Shown piece by piece: positions 37,063 through 45,758 of a stretch of DNA of 64,000 bases. This DNA is from Mucilaginibacter gracilis (GTDB lineage: Bacteria; Bacteroidota; Bacteroidia; Sphingobacteriales; Sphingobacteriaceae): contig NZ_RBKU01000001.1 in the NCBI RefSeq assembly GCF_003633615.1, positions 1,116,001 through 1,180,000 on the forward strand. The letters are read 5' to 3'. Below the pieces are notes generated by a model. It saw only the letters and a program-made list of their open reading frames with translations, ran no database searches and had not been told where the DNA came from. Numbering within the stretch: the stretch's first letter is position 1; each line of letters opens with the position of its first letter. Both the position numbers and the translations under genes were made by a program.

Positions 37063-37104
37063 AAAAAGGGTCGCAAGAGTTTTAGCTCCTGCGACCCTTT
37101 TTTA
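37063..37104. terminator. Bidirectional terminator
   Basis: A-rich start, stem GGGTCGCA with TGCGACCC plus GAG/CTC across one mismatch, 6-nt loop, then a T run ending at about 37104. It separates the convergent genes ending at 36995 and 37158. Confidence 0.9.
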
Positions 37105-37157
37105 TATTGTTTAGCTATTTACGGTTGTTTTAACCCGTGTTTATAATTTCAATTTAC

Positions 37158-40100
37158 TTAGCGGACAATAGTTAAGTTACCCGATATTAGTGTACATGGC
37201 ACATGCAGGTTAATTACATAATAATAACTACCTGTTGGCAGCGGGTTGCCTTTAAATGTTCCATCGAAGGCTTTTGGATAATCGGTTGATTCGAATATCA
37301 GTTGGCCCGATCGGTTGTAAATTTGTACCGTAGTGCCGGGGAATTTTTCGAGGCCTGTTATTTTCCAGGTGTCGTTATAACCGTCGCCATTCGGTGTTAT
37401 GGTATTGCCCATGCTAACATCAACCAATATCACTTCAACATGTACTTTGGTGCGTGCGCTTTCGCAAGTGCCTACATTAAAGCTAACATAATAATCGCTG
37501 GTTCTTTTCACATTTAAAGTAAACTGGCCGTTGGTGCTTGTTTGGGCAGGCACAGCATCATCATAATTTTGATATAGCTTGTAAAGATTATTTGTCCCCG
37601 ACTGCGGGTTTTTTACAAATAATACTAACTGTTGCGGGTCGCAAATACGTTGATTACTTAATTCGGGTGCGGGCGGCGTAAATGGTATATCATCTATATG
37701 GAAAGGCCCTATTTTAAAATCGCATGAGGTTTGGTCGGTAACCCGTAACGAATAATCCCCTTTGCCTAAATTACTTAAACTGGTGGTACTGCCGCCAAAA
37801 GGTTTTCCATTGGCGTCTGTCCAATGGTAAGTATATGGCGGTATGCCACCGGTCATGTTTATAGCCGATATTGCGCCGAACATCTGCCCGCATTGGTCAT
37901 TTGTAGTTGTTGGCGTGTTGGTGGCACTCATTAACGGTATATCGACAACAACGATATCTCTCAATAACACCGATGTACATCCGGCTCCTTTGTCGGTAAC
38001 GGTGAGCGTGTATTTCCCGGGTTTGGCATTAAGGTAATCTTGTCGGGAACTTACCAAAATGCCGTTTTGATCTGTCCAAGCATAAGTTGCAGGAGTGACA
38101 ACGCCAAATGTTGTGGTAATGCTGCCATTATTGCCTTGGCCACATGTTACATCTTTTACATGGGGTATAACTGTGAATACGTCGGGCGGCAAATTCGGAA
38201 CGTTAAATGTTCCGTCACCAAAGCACCCTGATGTAGGATTAACGGCGTGCAGGTTGTAGGACCCTGGTAAAAGTCCGGTTAAAATCAGTTTATTTTTAAA
38301 TTGAGGAAGTGCTGCGCCATTTGGCCCAGTCCAGGTAAATTCGGATGCGTTTGTAATACTGGAGAGGGGGACATTGAGTAAACCATTTGCGCCATTTGCG
38401 CCGTTACATGTGTATGCGCGTGTGGTGTAAATATTGGTATTTACAAATACAGATTGTGTTTCTCCAACAGTGAACGACATTGAGTATGGGCATGTTCCGT
38501 CATCGGATAATGTTAGAGTATAGATACCCGGTGGTAGACTATCTACGTCGAGTTTGTAACTGAAAATATTCTGTTTGTTATCTCTCCATGTTGTCTTTGT
38601 AAGACCTAACCCGGGCTTCGTTTTAATACCAAAAATATGCCCATTATTAAACCCACATTCTGCAGCATGAATATCAATGTGTGAGAGGTCAAAATCAGGG
38701 CCGGGCAAAGCTTTTATCGTTATCGTATCTTTAGAAATTACGGGGGCACAATTTAGGGCATCCGTAATTTGCAATGTATATTTACCCGCTGGCACATTGG
38801 CAGCGGCATTTGGCTCGCTACCATAGGCTACCGTCACTCCCGCATCGTTCACCCATCTTAATACCTTAGTCCCTGTACCGCCGGAGTAAATAGCGCTAAC
38901 CGGAAAAGTTATTTGTCTACAAGCCGGTGTTGGAGTAATGAGTTGCTGTATTGTGATTCTCTGGTCAAATATTTCAAACAGTTGCGTGGCCTTTTGGCAA
39001 CCACCCGGATATTGGACGGTTAATTGATATACCCCCGGCAATAATTGGTCAATATTTTGTGTATCGCCAACAGGTTTAAAACTACCATCTTCTTCCTTTC
39101 TATCCCAATGGAACAAAATACCGTCGCGCGGTTGTATTATTGTTAAGCTGCCGTTGTATGCACAAGTGTATTCTTTTTTAACATAATCTGTAGCGGCTAT
39201 GGCAAGCGACGAAAACGGCGATGTGTTTTTTTGCGCAGTAGTTGCCGTTGCAATTACCGAACGGCTTATAGCAGCAGAATACGACCATTTGCCCGAACCA
39301 TCCGATTGTACAGTAGTAATGTATTCTTTACCCTGGCAAAGGCTTCCCGCGCAATCATCCGAGTAAAATAATTCGATAGCCGAATTTGGCGTGGCCACGC
39401 CCGCAACCATATCGCTACGGTAAGTAAGCACCTTAACATAAGGTACCTGGTAATAGCTTGATGTTACCGCTATGCCTAAACCGCTATTACAAAATATGCT
39501 GTTTTGGGTAATTAATACCTGGCTGCTATTTACAACCTCAACACCATAGGTGTTATGGCCAATGTAATTAGCATCGGTGCCGGTGCCGCCAATGGTGCCG
39601 ATAGCACTGGCGTCCGACCGAATACCTTCGTAGTTACCCAGATCGGCCGTACCTGTAACATCGGTACCAATTTTATTGTTCTTGATGCTGTAGGTTGCGT
39701 TGCTGATAAATACACCGTACCCAATTTGCCCCGAAATAACATTACCGGCTATATCAACAGAGGTGAGGCTGTTTGTATAGCCCGAAACGATGTTAACACC
39801 ATAGGTTTTTACAAATGCTGCCGCCAAAAACAGAGGGTCTTGCTTATAATCAATAGTGCCCGAGTAATCGGTACCAATTTTATTGTTTTTAATGGTTATG
39901 GTTTGAAGCGTTGCCGTGTAATAATAATTAGACCGGTTTACATTTATATTGGTAACGCCGCTGGCTATAACATTACCCATTTTAGCATCGTCGCCCCCAA
40001 TGGTAATGGTGCTAAAGTTGTTAACATTAATACCATTTATATTACTTACCAGCGTTTTACCATCTTCGGCAAGGCCGATGATGTTACCCTGAATGGTAAT

Positions 40101-40697
40101 ATCGGCTGATATTGCGCTGGAGTAGTAATAATATCCGCTATAAATAGCATTTACGGTACCGCAAATAATGTTGCCTTTACCGGGAGCACCTATTTTTACA
40201 CCAGATGCATTACCTTGAAAAGTAATGCCCGAGCCTTGCGAAGTATTATAAGTGATAAGGTTGTTTATTTGTGCAAAATTACGAATGTATAAGCCGTATA
40301 TCTCAACACCCTGGGTAACCACGCTGGATGAATAATCGCCGGCTATTACCAGGCCGCTAAAATAAGCCGGAGAGGTTTCGGGCTCTATAATTACACGTGC
40401 GCCCGATACGCCAAACGCTATACTGGGCTGTGTTGTTCCGTCAATTATTACATTGGCGGTAACTAAGGGCAATTGCGATTTTAGCCTGATTGTACGATCG
40501 GAAGTTAACGAACCCGCTAAATTAAAGGTAATAATATCCTGAACGGTTGTGCCATTGGCCTGCGCCTTGCCTAAAGCCTCGCGTAGTGTTCCCGGGCCAG
40601 CATCTGCCTTCTCCGTTACAACAAATGTATCCGCAGAAGCTGCCTTAACAAGTAATAAAATAAAAGCGATGGCAAATAACGTTTTTTTAAAGTGCAT
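37158..40697 (-). CDS. Giant surface protein with T9SS type B sorting domain
   Basis: 1179 residues. Signal peptide 1-22 (MHFKKTLFAIAFILLLVKAASA). Residues about 25-130 hold the start of a CSLREA-like region (TVVTEKADAGPGTLREALGK pattern, seen here as FVVTEKADAGPGTLREALGK). Residues about 90-430 form a right-handed parallel beta-helix with recurring short units such as GVEVVNSSQVLITQNSIFCN, GNIIG and NNKIGTD. Residues about 505-992 hold six PKD/SprB-type repeats, each ending in a Y-x-L-x-V-x-D-like strand and a Cys, for example PGKYTLTVTDKGAGC and GDYSLRVTDQTSC. The C terminus (about 1096-1179), TITPNGDGYNDTWKI followed by VQIYNRSGQLIFESTDY, is the gliding-motility-associated C-terminal domain used for T9SS type B export. 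Probably an adhesin or carbohydrate-binding surface protein. Confidence 0.92.
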   Translation of the reverse strand: MHFKKTLFAIAFILLLVKAASADTFVVTEKADAGPGTLREALGKAQANGTTVQDIITFNLAGSLTSDRTIRLKSQLPLVTANVIIDGTTQPSIAFGVSGARVIIEPETSPAYFSGLVIAGDYSSSVVTQGVEIYGLYIRNFAQINNLITYNTSQGSGITFQGNASGVKIGAPGKGNIICGTVNAIYSGYYYYSSAISADITIQGNIIGLAEDGKTLVSNINGINVNNFSTITIGGDDAKMGNVIASGVTNINVNRSNYYYTATLQTITIKNNKIGTDYSGTIDYKQDPLFLAAAFVKTYGVNIVSGYTNSLTSVDIAGNVISGQIGYGVFISNATYSIKNNKIGTDVTGTADLGNYEGIRSDASAIGTIGGTGTDANYIGHNTYGVEVVNSSQVLITQNSIFCNSGLGIAVTSSYYQVPYVKVLTYRSDMVAGVATPNSAIELFYSDDCAGSLCQGKEYITTVQSDGSGKWSYSAAISRSVIATATTAQKNTSPFSSLAIAATDYVKKEYTCAYNGSLTIIQPRDGILFHWDRKEEDGSFKPVGDTQNIDQLLPGVYQLTVQYPGGCQKATQLFEIFDQRITIQQLITPTPACRQITFPVSAIYSGGTGTKVLRWVNDAGVTVAYGSEPNAAANVPAGKYTLQITDALNCAPVISKDTITIKALPGPDFDLSHIDIHAAECGFNNGHIFGIKTKPGLGLTKTTWRDNKQNIFSYKLDVDSLPPGIYTLTLSDDGTCPYSMSFTVGETQSVFVNTNIYTTRAYTCNGANGANGLLNVPLSSITNASEFTWTGPNGAALPQFKNKLILTGLLPGSYNLHAVNPTSGCFGDGTFNVPNLPPDVFTVIPHVKDVTCGQGNNGSITTTFGVVTPATYAWTDQNGILVSSRQDYLNAKPGKYTLTVTDKGAGCTSVLLRDIVVVDIPLMSATNTPTTTNDQCGQMFGAISAINMTGGIPPYTYHWTDANGKPFGGSTTSLSNLGKGDYSLRVTDQTSCDFKIGPFHIDDIPFTPPAPELSNQRICDPQQLVLFVKNPQSGTNNLYKLYQNYDDAVPAQTSTNGQFTLNVKRTSDYYVSFNVGTCESARTKVHVEVILVDVSMGNTITPNGDGYNDTWKITGLEKFPGTTVQIYNRSGQLIFESTDYPKAFDGTFKGNPLPTGSYYYVINLHVPCTLISGNLTIVR

Positions 40698-40815
40698 ATT
40701 GTAGATAAGATGCTCTAAAAATACACTTTTATTGATATTAGTTCAACTATATTTAATTGTTAACCGTAAATTATATTTATCTTAACCCGCTGAGTATGGG
40801 CCCTTATTAAACAAA

Positions 40816-40856
40816 TGCGGATAACAGCAGGCCATTAAATGGCACCATTATCCGCA
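40816..40856 (-). terminator. Nested hairpin after the fucose operon
   Basis: Outer stem TGCGGATAA (40816-40824) with TTATCCGCA (40848-40856); inner stem GCCATT (40831-40836) with AATGGC (40838-40843). It is 68 nt past the stop of the last operon gene and is followed on the minus strand by a short T-rich run. Confidence 0.65.
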
Positions 40857-40923
40857 CGCTATCATCATTATATATTTTGTGGCAGTTGTTTATTACTATG
40901 CTTTAAAACACCACCCCAATAAC

Positions 40924-41937
40924 CTACAACTCAACCATTGCCTTAATAACTCCGTTTTTGGGGTCAAGCCAGCTGGCGAAATTATCTTTCACCTCATCAA
41001 ATTTTACGCGGTGGGTAATGTAATTGGTAGGGTCAACCAATCCCTTTTTCATGCTGGCTATAACGTGCTCAAAATCGGCACGGGTGGCATTGCGGCTGCT
41101 CATTAACGTGGCCTCGCGTTTATGAAACTCGGGATGGCTAAAGCTTATTTCGCCTTTTTGCAGGCCCACTAAAACATACCGTGCGCCATGAGCCATATAT
41201 TGAAAGGCGTTGGTAATAGCTTTTAAACTACCTGTGGCATCAATAACTACCGTTGGGTAATCATTGTTAGTTATCTGGCGCAGCATGGCATCGGCATCGT
41301 GGGTGGCGGCGTTAATGGTGTGGTGTACCTTTAGTTTGTCTTTACAAAAGTCTAACCGGTTTTGGTTAATATCCATTGCAATAACTTGCGCACCGGCTAT
41401 GCGGGCAAATTCCATAATACCCAAACCTATAGGGCCGGCACCAACAACCAATACAAATTCGCCGGGTTGTACACCCGCGCGGCGCACTCCGTGGGCACCA
41501 ATAGCAAGAGGCTCAACCAATGCCAGTTCATCGGCACTTAAACCCTCGCCGTGTATTAGTGAATAGCTTGGCACCGATACATATTGCGCCATTCCGCCAT
41601 CAATATGTACGCCAAAAACTTTAATATTGGTACAGCAATTAGGTTTTCCGCTTCGGCAGGCTATGCAGGTACCATCGTTAAAGTATGGTATAAATGTAAC
41701 TGCTTCGCCTTTAGTAAAACCGGGAGCATCGTCAAAATCAACTAACTCCCCGCCTAACTCGTGGCCCAAAATGCGCGGATAGCTAAAAAAAGGCTGTGTA
41801 CCTTCAAAAGCATGCAAATCGGTACCGCAAATGCCTATCCGGTTTATTTTGATGATGGCCTGGCCGGGTGTTAACTCCGGCATTACGCCTTCTTGATATT
41901 CAAACTCGCCGGGAGTTGTGCATACTAATGTTTTCAT
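40924..41937 (-). CDS. Zinc-dependent dehydrogenase, LgoD/YjjN-like
   Basis: 337 residues, medium-chain zinc dehydrogenase. Catalytic zinc motif GICGTDLHAFEG, GHELGG, structural cysteine cluster CIACRSGKPNCC, and the Rossmann motif VLVVGAGPIGLGIMEFARIA near residue 165. From memory it resembles E. coli LgoD (L-galactonate 5-dehydrogenase) throughout, e.g. TQPFFSYPRILGHE and the late FHKREATLMSSRNAT. L-fuconate is 6-deoxy-L-galactonate, so a fuconate-related substrate would fit the operon, but an alternative role on lactate or on fucose itself is possible. It is the last gene of the fucose operon, separated from the SDR upstream by a 111-bp gap filled by a composite palindromic element. Confidence 0.85.
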   Translation of the reverse strand: MKTLVCTTPGEFEYQEGVMPELTPGQAIIKINRIGICGTDLHAFEGTQPFFSYPRILGHELGGELVDFDDAPGFTKGEAVTFIPYFNDGTCIACRSGKPNCCTNIKVFGVHIDGGMAQYVSVPSYSLIHGEGLSADELALVEPLAIGAHGVRRAGVQPGEFVLVVGAGPIGLGIMEFARIAGAQVIAMDINQNRLDFCKDKLKVHHTINAATHDADAMLRQITNNDYPTVVIDATGSLKAITNAFQYMAHGARYVLVGLQKGEISFSHPEFHKREATLMSSRNATRADFEHVIASMKKGLVDPTNYITHRVKFDEVKDNFASWLDPKNGVIKAMVEL

Positions 41938-41942
41938 GATAT

Positions 41943-42048
41943 AACCCCTCTATATCTTCCCCGTTAGGAGAGATTTTAATTTTGTGTCGTTATTTATAAA
42001 TTAAGATATCAAAAAACCCTCCCTACCGGGAAGGGTGGGTGGGGCTGT
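41943..42048 (-). repeat. Composite palindromic element, copy 1
   Basis: Two imperfectly complementary arms, 41945-41974 and 42015-42047, each with its own small hairpin (CCCTCTA...AGGAGAG in the first; CCCTCCC...GGGAAGGG then a G-rich tail in the second), separated by about 40 nt of A+T-rich DNA. The element fills the gap between the SDR stop codon and the dehydrogenase start codon. Copy 2 is at 44539-44636 with the same design and orientation. Confidence 0.7.
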
Positions 42049-42837
42049 TTACGCGTTTGCCAGCGCCCTGTCCAAATGAACATAACCACCGTCTACATGT
42101 ACTATTTGGCCGGTAGTGTGGCTTGAGCGTTCCGAAAGTAAAAATGCGGTAGCGTTCCCCAGTTCCTCGGCGGTTGTCATCCGGTTTTCAAAAGGTATTT
42201 TGTTGGTTATTTCTTTTAATTTTTCTTCGGGGTTGTCCAGTCCGTTTATCCAGGTATCGTAAGCGGGTGTCCAGCACTCGGCAACAACAATTGCGTTTAC
42301 ACGGATGCCGTATTTTAACAATTCAACCGCCCACTCGCGGGTTAATGCATTACGGCCACCGTTTGCAGCAGCATAGGCCGATGTATTTCCCTGGCCGGTT
42401 TCGGCAGTTTTAGAGGTAATATTTAATATCGAACCCTTTGATTTTTTTAATTCGGGCAGCGCATAATGGGCCATTAAATAATAATGAACCACGTTTTTAT
42501 GTAACGATGCCATAAAGGCTTCGTAAGTGCCGTTTTCCAACCCAACGCCATCGTTAACACCTGCATTGTTTACAAGGCCATCAATACGGCCAAAGTGCGC
42601 TATAACAGCCTCAACTGCTTTTTTACAGTCTTCAGGATCAGACAACTCGGCCTCTACCTGGAACGCCTGACCGCCATTTGCCTGGATTTGAGAAACTACG
42701 GCTTCGTTATCCTCCTTTTTACGGCCAACTATTACCGGTATAGCACCTTCGCCGGCTAAAACCTTGCTTATACCCTCGCCAATACCCTTAGCACCACCGG
42801 TTACTATGATAACTTTGTTTTTAAGTAATAAATCCAT
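42049..42837 (-). CDS. SDR, L-fucose dehydrogenase-like (FucX-like)
   Basis: 262 residues, short-chain dehydrogenase/reductase. TGGAKGIGEGISK is the cofactor motif, NNAG is at residues 90-93, and the catalytic Ser142 lies in NITSKTAE. The catalytic site reads SAYAAANGGRNAL: Tyr155 is present but the Lys four positions later is replaced by Asn159 (codon 42361-42363, AAC). From memory this protein resembles the Campylobacter fucose dehydrogenase FucX, which oxidises L-fucose to L-fuconolactone. It is 20 nt after the lactonase gene in transcription order. The operon's other SDR, at 44637, has a normal YSMSK. The role is inferred from the operon and this resemblance. Confidence 0.83.
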   Translation of the reverse strand: MDLLLKNKVIIVTGGAKGIGEGISKVLAGEGAIPVIVGRKKEDNEAVVSQIQANGGQAFQVEAELSDPEDCKKAVEAVIAHFGRIDGLVNNAGVNDGVGLENGTYEAFMASLHKNVVHYYLMAHYALPELKKSKGSILNITSKTAETGQGNTSAYAAANGGRNALTREWAVELLKYGIRVNAIVVAECWTPAYDTWINGLDNPEEKLKEITNKIPFENRMTTAEELGNATAFLLSERSSHTTGQIVHVDGGYVHLDRALANA

Positions 42838-42857
42838 ATCTGTTTCCCTAAAGGGTT

Positions 42858-43694
42858 TTATTGTTTTAAACTATAAAATTCGGATGCGTTACCACCCCAA
42901 AATGCAGCCTGTTCGGTGGCTGATAGCCTGGTTGTGTATTGCTCAACAATGCCTTTCATGCTGGCATAGCTGGCGGCAACCTGGCAAACAGGCCAATCCG
43001 ACCCAAACATTAATCTTTCTGCGCCAAAGGCCTCAAAAGCTACATCCATATACGGGAAAAAATCTTCGGCTTTCCAGTTTTTCCAGTCGGCCTCGGTTAC
43101 CATGCCCGATACTTTGCAGTATAAGTTATTGTGTTTGGCCAGGTTGCGCATATCGCGCCCCCAATCGTCAATCTTGCCATCTTTAATATAAGGCTTGGCC
43201 AAATGGTCTATTACAAATTTTTGATCTGGGAAAGCTGCTGCAAACTCGCTTACATATTGCAGTTGATCTGGAAATATCAAAATATCGTAAGTGAAGCCAT
43301 GCTTTTTTAATTGGCCAATGCCGTTTTTAAAAGCCGGTTTTAGCATTAACGCGCGGTCTTGTTCGCCCTGCAATACATGTCTAAAACCTTTCATCAGGTT
43401 AACCTCACTATAGTACTCCAACCTTTCGGCAATATTATCTGCCCGCAGGTCAACCCAGCCCACAATGCCTTTAATAAAATCGTTACCATTGGCCAGGCCC
43501 AACAAAAAGTCGTTTTGGATTTCCGATTGATCGGCCTGTACCGCAATACAGCCGTCTATACCGTTATCGGCCAATACAGGTTGCAAATCGGCAGGTAAAA
43601 AATCACGCTGAATTACACGCATTTCATCATTGATCCAGCTATCTCTAACCGGGTCAAACACCCAAAAATGCTGATGCGAATCAATACGCGGCAT
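42858..43694 (-). CDS. Amidohydrolase, L-fuconolactonase-like
   Basis: 278 residues from ATG 43692-43694; the longer frame adds 34 residues without family features. Metal-dependent hydrolase of the amidohydrolase_2 family: the HxH motif in MPRIDSHQHFWVFDP (residues 6 and 8 region), a mid His (KFVIDHLAKPYI) and the late Asp (LMFGSDWPVCQ). Members with this start (RIDSHQHFW) open L-fucono- or L-rhamnono-lactones. It overlaps the end of the FAH-family gene by 14 nt (43681-43694), evidence of tight co-translation. Probable step: L-fuconolactone to L-fuconate. Confidence 0.88.
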   Translation of the reverse strand: MPRIDSHQHFWVFDPVRDSWINDEMRVIQRDFLPADLQPVLADNGIDGCIAVQADQSEIQNDFLLGLANGNDFIKGIVGWVDLRADNIAERLEYYSEVNLMKGFRHVLQGEQDRALMLKPAFKNGIGQLKKHGFTYDILIFPDQLQYVSEFAAAFPDQKFVIDHLAKPYIKDGKIDDWGRDMRNLAKHNNLYCKVSGMVTEADWKNWKAEDFFPYMDVAFEAFGAERLMFGSDWPVCQVAASYASMKGIVEQYTTRLSATEQAAFWGGNASEFYSLKQ

Positions 43695-44538
43695 AGGCCT
43701 TAACGGTTTGTTTAGAGGTTCCAAGTCCATCAATACCCAACTCAACCACATCGCCGGGTTGTAAGTAAATTGGCGGTTTAAAGCCCAGGCCAACACCTGC
43801 CGGTGTACCTGTTGATATGACGTCGCCGGGCAGCAAAGTCATAAACTGGCTTAGGTACGATATCAAGAACGGCACTTTAAATATCAAATTGGCCGTTGTG
43901 CCGTTTTGCATGCTTGTGCCGTTTACGGTTAACCATACACGTAAATTGTCAACGTCGGTCATTTCATCGGCTGTAGCCAAAAATGGACCAATTGGCGCAA
44001 ATGTATCGCAGCCTTTGCCTTTGTCCCAGGTGCCACCGCGCTCTATCTGGAATTCACGTTCGGATACATCGTTATGCAATGCGTAGCCTGCAATATATTG
44101 ATGTGCATCTGCCTCGTTAACATAACTTGCTTTTTTACCAATTATAACCGCCAGTTCTACTTCCCAATCGGTTTTAACGGAGTTTTTAGGGATAATAATA
44201 TCATCAAACGGACCAGCCAATGCTGTGGTGCTTTTCATAAAAATAATGGGCTCCGCAGGTATGGCCGCTCCTGTCTCTTTGGCATGATCGGCATAGTTTA
44301 ACCCTATACAAACAATTTTAGATGGCCTTGCCACCGGGCTGCCCAAACGTGAGCCTGCTGCAATTGGTTTAAGCGATGCCTTGTTGGCATCAACAAAAGC
44401 TGCCAGGCGGGTTAATCCGTCGGTTTCAAAAAATTGCTCGTTATAATCTTCGCCAAATGCCGAAGTATCAAAATATTCACCATCAAGCACAACACCTGTT
44501 TTTTCTTTGTTAATTTCTCCGTATCGTATAAGTTTCAT
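43681..44538 (-). CDS. FAH-family hydrolase, diketo-deoxy-fuconate type
   Basis: 285 residues from ATG 44536-44538; the longer frame adds 22 residues. Fumarylacetoacetate hydrolase fold: IVCIGLNYADHAKETGA near residue 75, the metal ligands in DWEVELAVIIGKKASYV near 120, NDVSEREFQIERGGTWDKGK near 148 and DVISTGTPAGVGLGF near 237. Close relatives cleave 2,4-diketo-3-deoxy-L-fuconate or -rhamnonate to pyruvate and L-lactate, the last step of the non-phosphorylating route. It overlaps the lactonase gene by 14 nt. The preceding gap (98 bp) is filled by copy 2 of the palindromic element. Confidence 0.9.
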   Translation of the reverse strand: MKLIRYGEINKEKTGVVLDGEYFDTSAFGEDYNEQFFETDGLTRLAAFVDANKASLKPIAAGSRLGSPVARPSKIVCIGLNYADHAKETGAAIPAEPIIFMKSTTALAGPFDDIIIPKNSVKTDWEVELAVIIGKKASYVNEADAHQYIAGYALHNDVSEREFQIERGGTWDKGKGCDTFAPIGPFLATADEMTDVDNLRVWLTVNGTSMQNGTTANLIFKVPFLISYLSQFMTLLPGDVISTGTPAGVGLGFKPPIYLQPGDVVELGIDGLGTSKQTVKAYAAY

Positions 44539-44636
44539 AAAGCCCCCTCTAACCTCCCTAAAGGGAGGGATTAAAAATTTATTTGTGATTTTACCGCATT
44601 CCACGCCTCTCCTTTGGAGAGGCCGGATGAGGCTTT
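44539..44636 (-). repeat. Composite palindromic element, copy 2
   Basis: Arm one holds the hairpin CCTCCC-TAAA-GGGAGG (44553-44568); arm two holds the hairpin GCCTCTCC-TTT-GGAGAGGC (44605-44623). The outer parts of the arms are complementary (AAAGCCCCCTCT against the complement of GATGAGGCTTTT). The element occupies the whole 98-bp gap between the stop codon of the SDR at 44637 and the start codon at 44538. Confidence 0.75.
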
Positions 44637-45407
44637 TTAATTATTTAATTTTATAAAGCCGCCATCAATATGATAATCGCAGCCGGTGATGAATGATGCT
44701 TCGTCCGAGCATAGGTACAGTATTAAGTTGGCAATTTCTTCGGGGTTACCCATACGGCCAATAGGTTGAGATTTGGAAAGTTTATCAAACATTTCGTCCT
44801 CTTTGCCGGGATAGTTTTTCGCAATAAAACCATCTACAAATGGTGTATGTACCCTTGCCGGGGATATTGAATTACAACGAATACCCTCGGCCAGGTAATC
44901 GCGTGCGGTTGATAGTGTCATCCCGTGAACGGCTCCTTTACTCATGCTGTATGCAAACCTATCGGCAATACCAACTACCGCACCTATTGACGACAGGTTT
45001 AGTATAGCACCGCCACCGTTTGCTTTCATAATGGGCAGTGCGGCGTGCAGGCAATTGTAAACGCCTTTTACGTTAATGTTAAATACCCGCGTAAAATCCT
45101 CTTCGGTAGTGTTATCAGCGCGGCCAACGTGGGCTATGCCAGCATTGTTTACCAGCAGGTTAACCATACCAATATGATTGAAAATAGCACTCACCTGTTG
45201 TTGGTTGCTCACATCGCAGGCGTGGGCATAGGCAATGCCGCCTTCTGCTTTTATCTCATCAACTACGGCCTCGCCTCCCGGCAGGCTCAAATCTAAAATA
45301 TGGACTATAGCACCCTGTTTTGCAAACACTTTGGCAACGGCTTTACCTATACCGCTGCCACCACCTGTAACAACTGCTATTTTACCTGTTAAATTTAAAA
45401 TTCCCAT
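44637..45407 (-). CDS. SDR, 2-keto-3-deoxy-L-fuconate dehydrogenase-like
   Basis: 256 residues, classical SDR: TGGGSGIGKAVAKVFAKQG cofactor motif, NNAG near residue 87, NLSSIGAVVG with the catalytic Ser and an intact YSMSK catalytic pair. The C-terminal CDYHIDGGFIKLN closes the fold. By operon context it should oxidise 2-keto-3-deoxy-L-fuconate to the 2,4-diketo acid cut by the FAH-family hydrolase. It follows the mutarotase gene by 8 nt. Confidence 0.85.
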   Translation of the reverse strand: MGILNLTGKIAVVTGGGSGIGKAVAKVFAKQGAIVHILDLSLPGGEAVVDEIKAEGGIAYAHACDVSNQQQVSAIFNHIGMVNLLVNNAGIAHVGRADNTTEEDFTRVFNINVKGVYNCLHAALPIMKANGGGAILNLSSIGAVVGIADRFAYSMSKGAVHGMTLSTARDYLAEGIRCNSISPARVHTPFVDGFIAKNYPGKEDEMFDKLSKSQPIGRMGNPEEIANLILYLCSDEASFITGCDYHIDGGFIKLNN

Positions 45408-45415
45408 TATTCTAA

Positions 45416-45745
45416 TTAAAGTTGAAAAATTTTATTCATAAAAACCCATTTCTCGCCGGGTTTAGAACCGGGGATTGCTTGCTGAAACTTCCACATCAAT
45501 TGCTCCCACTGCTGCACCTTGGCGTTAGCGGCGTCCATTGCCGCCTTGCGCTCAAACGTAAAACTATCGTCGGTTTCCATTATCATGAACAAACGCGTAC
45601 CGAAGCGATATATTTCCATATTGGTAATACCCGAACCATTAATACTATCCAATATCTCGGGCCAAACCTGGCGGTGTTGTTCATCATATTCGGCTATCAG
45701 CACTGGGTCGTCAATAAGGTCGCAGGCCAAACAGTATTTATTCAT
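45416..45745 (-). CDS. L-rhamnose/L-fucose mutarotase (RhaM family)
   Basis: 109 residues, typical of the RhaM fold (about 104). The conserved YDEQHRQVWPEILDSI holds the catalytic His near residue 24, followed by GITNMEIYRFGTRLFMIMET and the aromatic C-terminal part KPGEKWVFMNKIFQL. It interconverts anomers of a 6-deoxyhexose; in this operon L-fucose is the expected substrate, although RhaM itself acts on rhamnose. It is 13 nt after fucP and 8 nt before the SDR. Confidence 0.9.
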   Translation of the reverse strand: MNKYCLACDLIDDPVLIAEYDEQHRQVWPEILDSINGSGITNMEIYRFGTRLFMIMETDDSFTFERKAAMDAANAKVQQWEQLMWKFQQAIPGSKPGEKWVFMNKIFQL

Positions 45746-45758
45746 AGGTGTAAACTAT

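Noticed and set aside
39555..40109. 184-residue open frame on the plus strand opposite the large surface protein
   Set aside because: It is a shadow frame of the repetitive beta-helix coding region, without a signal or family features, and conflicts with a clear long gene.
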